A DNA stretch of 64,000 nucleotides, from contig NZ_SDPQ02000003.1 of the NCBI RefSeq assembly GCF_004134905.2, positions 992,001-1,056,000 on the forward strand. Reading direction: 5' to 3'. Positions within the stretch are counted from its first letter, which is position 1. Every line of letters starts with the position of its first letter. A program made the translations under genes and the position numbers. Under the pieces are notes generated by a model. The model saw only the letters and a program-made list of their open reading frames with translations, was not told the origin of the DNA and searched no databases. Of this stretch, positions 28,423-37,249 are shown in pieces. The stretch comes from Aeromicrobium ginsengisoli. Its GTDB lineage: Bacteria > Actinomycetota > Actinomycetes > Propionibacteriales > Nocardioidaceae.

Positions 28423-28460
28423 TACCCCGTTTCCTGTGAGCCAGATCACTTCACGGGGTA
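28423..28460. promoter_or_regulatory. Inverted repeat enclosing the Crp site
   Basis: Perfect 8-bp arms TACCCCGT (28423-28430) and ACGGGGTA (28453-28460) with a 22-bp centre that contains the TGTGA-N6-TCACT palindrome. The two dyads share nearly the same axis, forming a nested operator upstream of the DUF485-actP operon. A second regulator may bind the outer arms. Confidence 0.6.
28435..28450. promoter_or_regulatory. Candidate Crp/GlxR binding site upstream of the actP operon
   Basis: TGTGA-GCCAGA-TCACT matches the Crp/GlxR consensus TGTGA-N6-TCACA at nine of ten half-site positions. It lies 75-90 bp upstream of the DUF485 start, where an activator would sit. The Crp homologue is encoded at 10109-10786. 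Confidence 0.7.
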
Positions 28461-28540
28461 TGCGTTGGAAGCCGACGGGCCTGCGACGTGCGGTCGCCCG
28501 CGTGCGACGAACGGTGGGTTTCGCCGGTCGAACGGTGGCG

Positions 28541-30031
28541 TCAGAAGCGCCTGTCGACGTCCAGGCGCTCGGGGGTGTGCAGCCGCACCATCGTGCGCGA
28601 GACGTTCGCCGGTACGTCCGACCGATTGGCGAGCGAGACGCCGATCATCAGGGCGAAGCCGATCGGCACCGACCAGGCCGCCGGCTGGCTCATGACGACG
28701 CCGAACCAGCCGTCGGGGCGTACGGCGATCGTCACGACGGCCGCGACGCCGGCGCCGAGGCCGCCGCCGATGAGTCCGGCGATCGCGCCCCGCGCCGTCA
28801 GCCCGCGCCACCAGATGCCGAGCACCAAGAGCGGACAGAAGGTCGAGGCGGCCAGCGCGAACGCGAAGGTCACCGAGCTCGCGACCGCGATCCGCTCGGC
28901 CGACAGGGCCAGCAGGAGCGGGACCACGACGCAGCCGGCCGCCGCGATGCGCAGCGCCGTGATCGTCGAGATGCGCCCGCGCGCCAGGCCCTGCCCGACG
29001 ACTCCGGCGACCGACATCGTCAGGCCCGAGGAGGTCGAGAGGAACGCGGCGAACGCGCCCGCCGTGAGCAGCGCCGCGAGCAGCTCGCCCGTACTGCCGC
29101 CGATCACGCGCGACGGCAGCTCCAGGACGACGGTGTCAGCCCGCCCCGAGTCCAGCAGGTCGCGCGCGTAGACGCGGCCCAGCACGCCGTAGATCGTCGG
29201 CAGCAGGTAGAACGTGCCGAGCAGCGCCAGCACGATCAGGGTCGTCCGGCGCGCGGCGTGCCCGTCGGGGTTGGTGTAGAACCGCACCACCACGTGCGGC
29301 AGGCCCATCGTGCCGAGAAAGGTCGCGATCATGACCGAGTACGTCAGGTAGAGGCCCGGCCCGTCCGCCTGGCTGAACGGTTGGAACCACTCCTCGGGCG
29401 CGACGGGAGAGGGTCGGCCGTCACCGGTCCACGCGTGCAGCAGGAAGAACACCGGGATCAGCAGTGCGGTGAGCTTGAGCCAGTACTGGAACGCCTGCAC
29501 GAACGTGATGCTGCGCATGCCGCCGGACACCACGTTGACGACGACGATCACCGCGACGACGACCGTGCCGACCCAGTTGGGCGCACCCGTGACCGTGCGG
29601 AGCGTGAGACCGGCGCCCTGGAACTGTGGCATGAGGTAGAGCCAGCCGACCGCGACGACCAGCGCGCTCGCGACCCGGCGTACGCCCAACGACTGCAGCC
29701 GGACCTGGGCGAAGTCGGGGATCGTGTACGCCCCGGAGCGCCGCAGCGGCGCCGCGACGAACACCAGCAACAGGAGGTAGCCCGTGGTCCAGCCGATGGG
29801 GTACCAGAGCATGTCCGCACCGTGTGTGAGCACGAGCCCGGCCACGCCGAGGAACGAGGCCGCGGAGAGGTATTCGCCGCCGATCGCCGAGCTGTTCCAG
29901 ACCGGGCTGACCGAGCGGGACGCGACGTAGAAGTCGCTGGTCGTACGGCTCATCCGCAGGCCGAAGGCCCCGATGCCGAGCGTCGCGATGGCGACCAGCG
30001 CGACGGCGACGACGCCGTACGTGGAGTTCAC
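28541..30031 (-). CDS. Second SSS-family monocarboxylate symporter
   Basis: 496 residues from GTG 30031, about 13 membrane helices. Like ActP it has SDFYVASRSVSP and NSSAIGGEYLSAASFLG, plus GLPHVVVRFYTNPDGHAARRT, but it is clearly diverged and shorter. It is encoded at the end of a histidine kinase, LytTR regulator, DUF485 cluster, with GTGA overlaps throughout. The context suggests a regulated transporter for acetate, pyruvate or a related acid sensed by the kinase. Confidence 0.9.
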   Translation of the reverse strand: MNSTYGVVAVALVAIATLGIGAFGLRMSRTTSDFYVASRSVSPVWNSSAIGGEYLSAASFLGVAGLVLTHGADMLWYPIGWTTGYLLLLVFVAAPLRRSGAYTIPDFAQVRLQSLGVRRVASALVVAVGWLYLMPQFQGAGLTLRTVTGAPNWVGTVVVAVIVVVNVVSGGMRSITFVQAFQYWLKLTALLIPVFFLLHAWTGDGRPSPVAPEEWFQPFSQADGPGLYLTYSVMIATFLGTMGLPHVVVRFYTNPDGHAARRTTLIVLALLGTFYLLPTIYGVLGRVYARDLLDSGRADTVVLELPSRVIGGSTGELLAALLTAGAFAAFLSTSSGLTMSVAGVVGQGLARGRISTITALRIAAAGCVVVPLLLALSAERIAVASSVTFAFALAASTFCPLLVLGIWWRGLTARGAIAGLIGGGLGAGVAAVVTIAVRPDGWFGVVMSQPAAWSVPIGFALMIGVSLANRSDVPANVSRTMVRLHTPERLDVDRRF

Positions 30032-30420
30032 TGTGGGTCCGGGCGGTGCGGCTCCACGAGCTCGGTGAAGTCGCGTTCGGCGCGCTCGACCTGGCGGATG
30101 TAGACCCAGCCGAGCGCGAAGAGGCCGGGATAGACCAGCACCCCGAGGATCCACCAGGGCACGGGCACGCCGAGGACGTGCATCTCGGTGACGCTGTCGA
30201 ACGCCAGGAAGATCAGGGGCAGAGCGCCGATCGACAGCATGAGCGTCGCCGCGACGGTCAGCGCCGCGCGGAGCTGCGCCCGGATCAGCGAGCGCATGTA
30301 GACCTCGCCGATGCCGGTCGACTCGTCGATCTCCTGCCGGACGCTGCGCCGTACGTGTGCCGGCGCGGTCGTCAGTGGGCTGGTGACGCGCACCCGCCCG
30401 GTGTACTGCTTCTCCGTCAC
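30028..30420 (-). CDS. DUF485-like two-helix membrane protein
   Basis: 130 residues from GTG 30420. A polar N-terminal half (RRSVRQEIDESTGIGEVYMRSLIRAQLRA) precedes two membrane helices (about 52-75 and 85-107) and a charged tail ending in QVERAERDFTELVEPH. Placement immediately upstream of an SSS symporter with a 3-nt overlap makes it the probable partner subunit, equivalent to the DUF485 protein of ActP. It overlaps the response-regulator stop by 3 bases. Confidence 0.82.
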   Translation of the reverse strand: MTEKQYTGRVRVTSPLTTAPAHVRRSVRQEIDESTGIGEVYMRSLIRAQLRAALTVAATLMLSIGALPLIFLAFDSVTEMHVLGVPVPWWILGVLVYPGLFALGWVYIRQVERAERDFTELVEPHRPDPQ

Positions 30421-31151
30421 AGTGCCCGCTCGTGGATCAGCTCTCGCAGCGCGCGGGCGTGGCGGCGGGCGACCTGGATCTCGACCAGCTCGTCGCCGGC
30501 CGGCACGAGCACGCTGGAGCGCCCGGCCTGGACACGGAGCTCGCGCAGGTGGGCGAGGTTGACGACGTGACTGCGGTGGACTCGCGCGAATCCGGCCTCC
30601 TCCCACTCGTCGGCGAGCGTCGTCAGCGGCATACGGATCAGGTGGCTGCCGCCGTCGACGACGTGCAGGCGTACGTAGTCGCCCTGCGCCTCGACGTACG
30701 ACACCGATGCCCGCGACACGAACCGGGTGACCCCGCCGAGCTCGACGGCGATCCGGTCGTCGCTCGCCGGCGGCGCGGACTCGGCGTCGGCACAGGCGCG
30801 CCGCACGCTCTCGCTGAGTCGCTCCTCGCGGATGGGCTTGAGCAGGTAGTCCACCGCGTTCATCTCGAACGCCTCGACGGCGTGCGCGTCGTGCGCCGTC
30901 ACGAACACGATGCGGGGCGGCGTGCGGAACCGGCCGAGCAGCCGGGCGATCTCCAGGCCGCTCAGTCCCGGCATCGCGACGTCGAGGAACACCAGCTCGA
31001 TGTCACCCTCGTCGAGCACCCGCAGCGCCTCGGCGCCCGAGCGGGCCGCGCGTACGGACGCGATGCGGTCGTCGCGGCCCAGCAACCACACGAGCTCGTC
31101 GAGCACGGGCTGCTCGTCGTCCACCACGAGGGCACGCAACGCGGTCGTCAT
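30417..31151 (-). CDS. LytTR-family response regulator
   Basis: 244 residues. Receiver domain with Asp57 as phospho-acceptor (VFLDVAMPGLSG), acidic pair D11-D12 and the conserved Lys in YLLKPIREERL. The C-terminal LytTR DNA-binding domain includes SYVEAQGDYVRLH and FARVHRSHVVNLAHLREL. It forms a two-component pair with the kinase encoded 46 bp upstream. It most likely activates the DUF485-SSS transporter genes that follow in the same transcript. Confidence 0.94.
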   Translation of the reverse strand: MTTALRALVVDDEQPVLDELVWLLGRDDRIASVRAARSGAEALRVLDEGDIELVFLDVAMPGLSGLEIARLLGRFRTPPRIVFVTAHDAHAVEAFEMNAVDYLLKPIREERLSESVRRACADAESAPPASDDRIAVELGGVTRFVSRASVSYVEAQGDYVRLHVVDGGSHLIRMPLTTLADEWEEAGFARVHRSHVVNLAHLRELRVQAGRSSVLVPAGDELVEIQVARRHARALRELIHERAL

Positions 31152-31197
31152 GCGGTGATCATGCCGAGATGTCGGCGGCACCACAACAGGGGAGCGA

Positions 31198-32322
31198 TCA
31201 CGCCGACTCGGCTCCGGGATGGAACTTCGGCAGCCGGACGGTGACCTTGGTGCCGTGCCCCGGCGCGGTCTCGACGACGATGCCGTACTCGTCGCCGTAG
31301 ACCGTACGCAGGCGCTCATCGACGTTGCCGAGCCCGACCGACGCGCTGGTGGTGTGGCCCGACAGCGCATCGCGTACGGTCTCCGGCTCGACCCCGACAC
31401 CGTCGTCCTCGATCGTGATGACGCACTCGACGCCCTCGTCGAGCGCCACGACCGTGACGGTCCCGTCGCCGTCCTTGGCCTCGAGTCCGTGGCGCACGGC
31501 GTTCTCGACCAGCGGCTGGATCGCGAGGAACGGCAACGTCACGCTGAGCACCTCCGGTGCCACCCGCGTGACGACGCGCAGCCGGTCGCCGAAGCGCGCC
31601 TTCTCCAGCACGAGGTAGCGCTCGATCGACCGCAGCTCCTCGGCGAGCGTCGTGAACTCGCCGTGCTCGCGGAACGAGTAGCGGGTGAAGTCGGCGAACT
31701 CGAGCAACAGCTCGCGAGCGCGCTCGGGGTCTGTGCGCACGAACGACGCGATCGCGCCGAGCGAGTTGTAGATGAAGTGCGGCGAGATCTGGGCCCGCAG
31801 CGCCCGCAGCTCGGCCTCCATCAGTGCGGTACGCGACTCCGACAGCTCGGCGAGCTCGAGCTGGCTCGACATCCACCGGGCGACCTCTGTCGTTGCGCGC
31901 GCCAGGCCGGCCGACGCCTCTTCGGTGACGACGGCGATGCTGCCGACCACGCGCCCTTCGACCGACAGCGGCGCGACGATCGCGCGGTCCGACGCCTGCG
32001 TGCGCCCGCTGGCCAGGGCGTCGGCCGTGAGCTCGGTGACGTCCGGGGCATCGCCGGCGAGCCGGTCGTGCAGGTCGGTGATCGCGACGATGGGGCCGCC
32101 CAGCAGCGTACGCACGTGGGGGAGGGCCAGCGCCGCGCTCTCGGCGTCGAGGCCCCGGCGCAGTGCCGGCGCGGCCAGCGAGGCGGTATGCAGCGTCTCG
32201 TACGTCGCCCGGTCGGCCGGTGAGCCGAGCACCCGCCGACGCGTCAGCAGCCGCCACCGGACGAACACCGCGGCGGCGACGAGCGCGGCGATCACGATCG
32301 CGGCCGTCCTGATGTTGTCCAT
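31198..32322 (-). CDS. LytS-like sensor histidine kinase
   Basis: 374 residues. One N-terminal membrane helix (about 6-22), a GAF-like sensory region (about 40-150), and the His_kinase domain with His182 in QISPHFIYNSLGAIASF. The ATPase part has NAVRHGLEAK and DDGVGV with the late GLGNVDERLRTVYG. The HXXXN form (HFIYNS) is typical of the LytS/YpdA/BtsS group, several of which sense pyruvate or peptides and control transporters. The start is 16 bp after the bioD stop, so it may be partly transcribed from the biotin operon. A TAGCGT hexamer 5-10 bases upstream could give a separate, leaderless transcript. Confidence 0.93.
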   Translation of the reverse strand: MDNIRTAAIVIAALVAAAVFVRWRLLTRRRVLGSPADRATYETLHTASLAAPALRRGLDAESAALALPHVRTLLGGPIVAITDLHDRLAGDAPDVTELTADALASGRTQASDRAIVAPLSVEGRVVGSIAVVTEEASAGLARATTEVARWMSSQLELAELSESRTALMEAELRALRAQISPHFIYNSLGAIASFVRTDPERARELLLEFADFTRYSFREHGEFTTLAEELRSIERYLVLEKARFGDRLRVVTRVAPEVLSVTLPFLAIQPLVENAVRHGLEAKDGDGTVTVVALDEGVECVITIEDDGVGVEPETVRDALSGHTTSASVGLGNVDERLRTVYGDEYGIVVETAPGHGTKVTVRLPKFHPGAESA

Positions 32323-32338
32323 CCCGGGACGCTACCGC

Positions 32339-33013
32339 CTAGACGACTCCGGGGAGCGCGGTGAACCAGCTCGGCGCCTGCCCACAGAACTCCGTACGCT
32401 CGAGCGATCCCGCGCCGGCCGGGATGAGCCCGTCGATCGGCAGGCCTGTCAGTCGGGGCAGGTCACTGCGGTTGTTGAGCTCGGCGAGGCCGGGCTCGGC
32501 GGCGCAGGAGCCCAGCACGAGGCGTGGCGTCAGGCCTTCTGAGCCCAGCCGGTCGACGGTCAGTCCGGCGTGGTTGAGCGTGCCCAGTCCTTCGCGTGCG
32601 ACGACGACGACCTCGGCGTCGAGGGCTCGGGCGAGGTCGATCACGGTGCCGCCGTCGAGGTCGAGCCGCACCAGCAGGCCGCCGGCACCCTCGACCAGCA
32701 CGACGTCGGCGTCGAGGCCACGGATCTGCTGCGCCACCTCGGCGATGAGTGGGAGCGGTACGCCCTGGAGTCGGGCCGCGGTCTCGGGTGCCAGGGGGTC
32801 GCGCAGCCGCGCCAGCTCGTGCACGGCCGACGATCCCGTGAGGCGTACGACCTCGTCGGCGTCGCCGGGCTCGTCGGGTCCGACGCCGGTCTGCACGGGC
32901 TTGACCGCCGCGACCTCGAGGCCGCGGGCGGCCAGGGCGACCGCCAGGGCAGCCGTCACGACGGTCTTGCCGACGCCCGTGTCGGTCCCGGTGACCACGA
33001 CGAAGCGGGTCAT
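32339..33013 (-). CDS. bioD: ATP-dependent dethiobiotin synthetase
   Basis: 224 residues. N-terminal P-loop VTGTDTGVGKTVVTAALA, then AAVKPVQTGVG with the substrate-binding lysine, and VLVEGAGGLLVRL. It closes the ureido ring of dethiobiotin from 7,8-diaminopelargonate, CO2 and ATP. Last of three biotin genes; ATG 33013 overlaps the bioF stop by 4 nt. The conserved ATP-grip and carbamate motifs are intact. Confidence 0.96.
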   Translation of the reverse strand: MTRFVVVTGTDTGVGKTVVTAALAVALAARGLEVAAVKPVQTGVGPDEPGDADEVVRLTGSSAVHELARLRDPLAPETAARLQGVPLPLIAEVAQQIRGLDADVVLVEGAGGLLVRLDLDGGTVIDLARALDAEVVVVAREGLGTLNHAGLTVDRLGSEGLTPRLVLGSCAAEPGLAELNNRSDLPRLTGLPIDGLIPAGAGSLERTEFCGQAPSWFTALPGVV

Positions 33014-34125
33014 GGCACCACGGTGCTGATGAGCTTGGCGGCGTGCGCGAGCTGGTCGTCGTCGACCCCGGCCGATGCGGTGAGTCGCAGCCGGCTGATG
33101 CCGTCGGGTGTCGAGGGCGGCCGGAAGCAGCCGACACGTACGCCGTCGGCCGCGCACTGAGCCTGCGCCGCGAGCGCCTCGGCCGGGCCCGGCATCTCGA
33201 CCGAGAGGACTGCTCCGGCCACGCGGGCCGCCCCTGCGGCGTCCGCGAGGGTGGCGGCGACGTGATGGAGCCGGGCGACGCGCTCGGGCTCGGCGTCGAC
33301 GATCCGCAGGGCCTCGACGGCGGCCGCGGCGGCTGCCGGTGCGAGGCCGGTGTCGTAGATGAACGGCCGCGAGCGGTTGACCAGGTGATCGATGACGGCG
33401 TGGCTGCCCAGCACCGCGCCGCCCTGGCTGCCGAGCGCCTTGGACAACGTCATCGTGACGATCACCGAGGGTCGCCCCGCCAGGCCGAGCTCGCGCACGA
33501 GGCCGCCGCCGTCGCCCGCGACGCCGATGCCGTGGGCCTCGTCGACGACGAGCGTCGCGTCGTGGCGTTCGCACAGCTCGACGAGCTCGACCAGCGGCGC
33601 GGCGTCGCCGAGCACGGAGTAGATCGACTCGACGAGCACGAGGGCGCGGGTCTGCGTACGTCCTGACAGCTGGTCCTCGACGGCGGAGAGGTCGTTGTGG
33701 CCGACGACCGCAAGCGTCCCGCGCGAGAGCCGGCAGGCGTCGACGAGCGAAGCGTGCACGTGGGCGTCCGAGACGAGCAGGGTGTCGCGGTCCGAGAGAG
33801 CGGTCACGACGGAGAGGTTCGCGTGATAGCCCGTCGAGTGCACCAGCGCGGCCTCGTGGCCGAGCCGCGCGGCGAGCGCCGACTCGAGCGCCGTGTGCAC
33901 CGGCAGGGTGCCGGTGACCAGGCGCGACGCGCTGGCGCCGGCCCCCCAGCGCAGGGCGGCTTCGGCGGCGGCTGCGGTCACCCGCTCGTCGCGGCAGAGC
34001 CCGAGATAGTCGTTGCCGGCGAGGTCGATCAGGTCGTCGTCGCCCGTGCGCGTCGTCAGCGACCGGACGAGCCCGTCGCGCTCGCGTTGCCGGGCCTGCT
34101 CCTCGAGCCAGGTGTGCAGCGTCAT
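33010..34125 (-). CDS. bioF: 8-amino-7-oxononanoate synthase
   Basis: 371 residues, fold-type I PLP enzyme. Visible marks: LDLAGNDYLGL-type N-terminus (DLAGNDYLGLCRD), HSTGYHANLSVV, VDEAHGIGVAG with the PLP-contacting Asp, and MTLSKALGSQGGAVLG with the Schiff-base lysine. It condenses pimeloyl-thioester with L-alanine. The ATG overlaps the bioA stop by 4 nt. No gene for pimeloyl synthesis is in this window. Confidence 0.95.
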   Translation of the reverse strand: MTLHTWLEEQARQRERDGLVRSLTTRTGDDDLIDLAGNDYLGLCRDERVTAAAAEAALRWGAGASASRLVTGTLPVHTALESALAARLGHEAALVHSTGYHANLSVVTALSDRDTLLVSDAHVHASLVDACRLSRGTLAVVGHNDLSAVEDQLSGRTQTRALVLVESIYSVLGDAAPLVELVELCERHDATLVVDEAHGIGVAGDGGGLVRELGLAGRPSVIVTMTLSKALGSQGGAVLGSHAVIDHLVNRSRPFIYDTGLAPAAAAAAVEALRIVDAEPERVARLHHVAATLADAAGAARVAGAVLSVEMPGPAEALAAQAQCAADGVRVGCFRPPSTPDGISRLRLTASAGVDDDQLAHAAKLISTVVP

Positions 34126-35396
34126 CGGGGCCTCCTGGCCGCGGCGACGAGGGCACCGGTGATCGTGGCCAGGTCCTCATCGGTGCTGATGTAGGGCGGC
34201 ATCGTGTAGATCAGGTCGCGGAACGGCCGGATCCAGACGCCGTGCTCGAGGGCCACAGCGCTGGCCGCCGCGACCTCGATGGGATGGTCGAGCTGGATCA
34301 CCCCGACGGCGCCGAGCGTACGGACGTCGGCGACGCCGCCGAGCTCGCGCGCGGGCGCCAGGCCAGTGGCCAGGGCCGTGTTGATCCGCGCGATGTCCCG
34401 CCGCCAGTCGGACTCGGTCAGCACGTCGAGCGAGGCCGCGGCGACGGCGCACGCGAGGGGGTTCGCCATGTACGTCGGACCGTGCATCAGGGCGCCCGAC
34501 TCCGACGCGTCGATCCCGGCCGCGACGTCGGCGGTGCAGAGCACGGCGGCGAGAGTCAGGTAGCCGCCGGTCAACGCCTTGCCGACGCACATGATGTCGG
34601 GGCTGATGCCCGCGTGGTCGGCCCCGAACATCTCGCCCGTACGCGCGAAGCCGGTCGCGATCTCGTCGAGGATCAGCAGCCAGCCGTGCGCGTCGCACTG
34701 GTCGCGCAGCCAGCGCAGGACGGCCGGCGGATAGACCCGCATCCCGCCGGCGCCCTGGAGCACAGGCTCGACGATGACTGCGGCGACGGTGTCGTCGAGG
34801 GCATCGACGACGGCCTGCGCCTCGGCGACCCACGGCTCGAGGTCGGCGTCGAACCCGGCCGGCGGGCGGGGCAGGAACACCTGCTCGGCGAGCACGTCGG
34901 TGAACATCTGGTGCATGCCGCCGACGGGATCGCACACGCTCATGGCCCCGAACGTGTCGCCGTGGTAGCCGCCCCGAAGGGTCAGGAGCTGCGTACGCCC
35001 CGGATGGCCGTTGCCACGCTGGAGCTGCAGCGCCATCTTGAGGGCGACCTCGACCGAGACCGAGCCGGAGTCCGCGAAGAACACCTTGTCGAGCCCGGCC
35101 GGCGCGAGGTCGAGCAGCCGGCGGGCCAGCTCGATCGCGGGCTCGTGCGTCAGGCCGCCGAACATGACGTGTGACATCGAGTCGGCCTGACGATGCAGGG
35201 CCGCGTCGAGGCGGGGGTGACGATAGCCGTGGATCGCCGCCCACCACGACGACATCGCGTCGATCGGCTCGCGCCCGTCGGCCAGCGTCAGGCGGTTGCC
35301 CGCGGCGCTGGCGACCAGCAGCGGCGTGGCCGGGGAGTCCATCGGGGCATACGGGTGCCAGACGTGGGCGCGGTCGAAATCGATGAGGTCATCCAT
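34122..35396 (-). CDS. bioA: Adenosylmethionine-8-amino-7-oxononanoate aminotransferase
   Basis: 424 residues, class III aminotransferase. It starts with the BioA-type [18 protein letters not shown], has the glycine-rich cofactor block [31 protein letters not shown] with the PLP aspartate, and [15 protein letters not shown] with the Schiff-base lysine. It uses S-adenosylmethionine as amino donor to make diaminopelargonate. First gene of bioA-bioF-bioD, divergent from bioB; the 67-bp gap holds a BioQ-type operator. Confidence 0.96.
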   Translation of the reverse strand: MDDLIDFDRAHVWHPYAPMDSPATPLLVASAAGNRLTLADGREPIDAMSSWWAAIHGYRHPRLDAALHRQADSMSHVMFGGLTHEPAIELARRLLDLAPAGLDKVFFADSGSVSVEVALKMALQLQRGNGHPGRTQLLTLRGGYHGDTFGAMSVCDPVGGMHQMFTDVLAEQVFLPRPPAGFDADLEPWVAEAQAVVDALDDTVAAVIVEPVLQGAGGMRVYPPAVLRWLRDQCDAHGWLLILDEIATGFARTGEMFGADHAGISPDIMCVGKALTGGYLTLAAVLCTADVAAGIDASESGALMHGPTYMANPLACAVAAASLDVLTESDWRRDIARINTALATGLAPARELGGVADVRTLGAVGVIQLDHPIEVAAASAVALEHGVWIRPFRDLIYTMPPYISTDEDLATITGALVAAARRPR

Positions 35397-35428
35397 GGCA
35401 GGTGATCAGGATCTCGAGCGGTCGAGGT

Positions 35429-35456
35429 TTGACCTGAACGGTGTTCAGGATACATT
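35429..35456 (+). promoter_or_regulatory. Predicted bioB promoter (probably leaderless)
   Basis: TTGACC (35429-35434), 16-bp spacer, TACATT (35451-35456). The ATG follows the -10 by only seven bases, so transcription should start at or next to it. The spacer is filled by the BioQ-type palindrome, so repressor binding would block RNA polymerase directly. Confidence 0.65.
35433..35449. promoter_or_regulatory. BioQ-type operator between bioA and bioB
   Basis: Perfect palindrome CCTGAAC-GGT-GTTCAGG. It matches the TGAAC-N3-GTTCA motif reported for the TetR-family biotin repressor BioQ in Corynebacterium and Mycobacterium. The same motif recurs twice ahead of bioY and the TetR gene. Confidence 0.8.
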
Positions 35457-35463
35457 CCTCCTC

Positions 35464-36459
35464 ATGACTGACGTACTGCAGGTCGCCCGCGCCCACGTCC
35501 TCGAGCAGGGCCTCGGGCTCTCCGAAGAGCTGCTCGTCGAGGTGCTGCGGCTCCCGGACGAGCGCATCCCCGAGCTCCTGGAGCTGGCCCACGAGGTGCG
35601 CATGACGTGGTGCGGCCCCGAGGTCGAGGTCGAGGGCATCGTGTCCCTCAAGACCGGCGGATGTCCCGAGGACTGCCACTTCTGCAGCCAGTCGGGCCAG
35701 TTCCAGTCGCCGGTCCGGGCGGTCTGGCTCAACATCCCCGAGCTGGTCGAGGCCGCCAAGGAGACGGCGAAGACGGGTGCCTCCGAGTTCTGCATCGTCG
35801 CCGCCGTCCGTGGGCCCGACCAGCGCCTGATGGACCAGGTCCGCGAGGGCATCAAGGCGATCCAGGCCGAGGTCGACATCAACATCGCCTGCTCGCTCGG
35901 GATGCTGACCCAGGCGCAGGTCGACGAGTTCGTCGAGATGGGCGTGCACCGCTACAACCACAACCTCGAGGCGGCGAAGTCGTACTTCCCGCAGGTCGTG
36001 TCGACGCACTCGTACGAGGAGCGCTGGGACACCTGCCTCATGGTCCGCGAGGCCGGCATGGAGCTGTGCTGCGGCGGGCTCGTCGGCATGGGCGAGTCGA
36101 TCGAGCAGCGCGCCGAGCTCGCGGCCCAGCTCGCCGAGCTGCGACCGCACGAGGTGCCGCTCAACTTCCTCAACCCGCGACCCGGCACGCCGTTCGGCGG
36201 CCAGGAGCTCATGAGCTCACAGGACGCCCTGCGGACGATCGCCGCGTTCCGCCTCGCGATGCCGCACACGATCCTGCGGTACGCAGGCGGCCGCGAGCTG
36301 ACCCTCGGTGACCTCGGCACCCGCGAGGGACTGCTCGGTGGGGTCAACGCCGTCATCGTCGGCAACTACCTGACGACCCTCGGCCGTGACGCCAACGAGG
36401 ACATCGACCTGCTGGCCGAGCTCGGCATGCCGATCAAGGAACTCCAGAAGACGCTCTGA
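35464..36459 (+). CDS. bioB: Biotin synthase (radical SAM)
   Basis: 331 residues. The radical-SAM cluster motif is C67-x3-C71-x2-C74 ([15 protein letters not shown]). Further family marks are [25 protein letters not shown] and [13 protein letters not shown], which includes the conserved arginine near the 2Fe-2S cluster. It inserts sulfur into dethiobiotin. ATG 35464 is chosen because it follows the -10 hexamer directly and gives the usual N-terminus. The stop overlaps the bsaP ATG (TGATG). Confidence 0.96.
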   Translation: MTDVLQVARAHVLEQGLGLSEELLVEVLRLPDERIPELLELAHEVRMTWCGPEVEVEGIVSLKTGGCPEDCHFCSQSGQFQSPVRAVWLNIPELVEAAKETAKTGASEFCIVAAVRGPDQRLMDQVREGIKAIQAEVDINIACSLGMLTQAQVDEFVEMGVHRYNHNLEAAKSYFPQVVSTHSYEERWDTCLMVREAGMELCCGGLVGMGESIEQRAELAAQLAELRPHEVPLNFLNPRPGTPFGGQELMSSQDALRTIAAFRLAMPHTILRYAGGRELTLGDLGTREGLLGGVNAVIVGNYLTTLGRDANEDIDLLAELGMPIKELQKTL

Positions 36460-36638
36460 TGGCGTACTGCGGTCACTGCGGCGAGGCGGTCGACGCACGC
36501 GACCACGCGCGATGCGCGGAGCTCTTGCGGATGGAGCCGCCACGCTTCTGCACCCAGTGCCGCAGGCGCATGGTCGTCCAAGTCACGCCGGCCGGCTGGT
36601 CGGTACGCTGCGTCGAGCACGGCGACCTCAGCGGCTAG
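36459..36638 (+). CDS. bsaP: Biotin synthase auxiliary protein
   Basis: 59 residues, below the size cut-off of many gene callers. It has C4-x2-C7, then a His/Cys cluster (DHARC) and C31-x2-C34 (RFCTQCRRRM), with a final GWSVRCVEHG. A small Cys-rich protein immediately after bioB, with overlapping stop and start, is the arrangement of mycobacterial BsaP, shown to be needed for biotin synthase activity, probably in Fe-S cluster maintenance. The overlap indicates coupled translation. Its stop shares CTAG with the convergent ecfT stop. Confidence 0.85.
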   Translation: MAYCGHCGEAVDARDHARCAELLRMEPPRFCTQCRRRMVVQVTPAGWSVRCVEHGDLSG

Positions 36639-37249
36639 TCGTCTCCGATGCCACGGGCGTGCAGGGCGGCCCCGGTCTCGTACGCATGCGCGACCGTGCG
36701 AATCGCCATGGGCGAGAGGTTCGCCCGGACGCTGCGCTCGAGGCCCCGTGCCTTGGCCGCTTCGCGGGTCTCGTGCGCGATCTCGAAGATCGCGGGGATC
36801 GCGGTGATCATGAGGGAGAACGCCAGAGCGACCTTCTCCGGACGTACGCCGATCCGCCTGAAGGGTCCGAGGCCGCGGACGATCGCGTCGAGCAGGCGGT
36901 CAGTCGGGGTGGTCGCCGTGAACGTCGTGGCGACCACGACGAGTGCGACCGTCGTCGCGACGACCTCGACCGCGACCGGCCAGCCGCGCTGCCACCACTG
37001 GAACGCACCCAGGATCGCCACGACGAGCAGGAACGGCCGAAGTCCCCGCCACACCACCTGGGGCGGTACGCGTGCCCACAACGAAATGCCCAGGGCCACG
37101 CCCAGCGCCGCCACGCACGGCCATGGCCCGCGCAGCGCCACGACCGCGATGCTGGCCAGGACCACGAGGCCGAGCTTGGGTCCGGCCGGGATCCGGTGCC
37201 AGATCGTCGAGCCGGGTCGATAGATCCCGAGCGGCAGTGACCGCCTCAC
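36635..37249 (-). CDS. bioN: Energy-coupling factor transporter transmembrane protein (BioN-like EcfT)
   Basis: 204 residues with four to five membrane helices. The two Ala-Arg-Gly motifs that couple to the ATPases are visible as AAKARGLERS (about 167-176) and ALHARGIGDD at the C-terminus. In the bioYMN system it bridges the S-component BioY and the ATPase BioM. It overlaps the ATPase gene by 4 nt and completes the operon. Confidence 0.92.
   Translation of the reverse strand: MRRSLPLGIYRPGSTIWHRIPAGPKLGLVVLASIAVVALRGPWPCVAALGVALGISLWARVPPQVVWRGLRPFLLVVAILGAFQWWQRGWPVAVEVVATTVALVVVATTFTATTPTDRLLDAIVRGLGPFRRIGVRPEKVALAFSLMITAIPAIFEIAHETREAAKARGLERSVRANLSPMAIRTVAHAYETGAALHARGIGDD

Noticed and set aside
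28007..30103. 698-codon plus-strand open frame opposite the DUF485, SSS and DUF485-like genes
   Set aside because: Low-complexity Arg/Asp/Gln-rich translation, antisense to transporters with clear family motifs.
32339..34180. 613-codon frame covering bioF and bioD
   Set aside because: Only the last 224 residues (BioD) are real; the rest is an off-frame reading of bioF.
35397..35463. Biotin or cobalamin riboswitch in the bioA-bioB gap
   Set aside because: Only 67 bp, filled by a promoter and a protein operator, and bioB appears leaderless.
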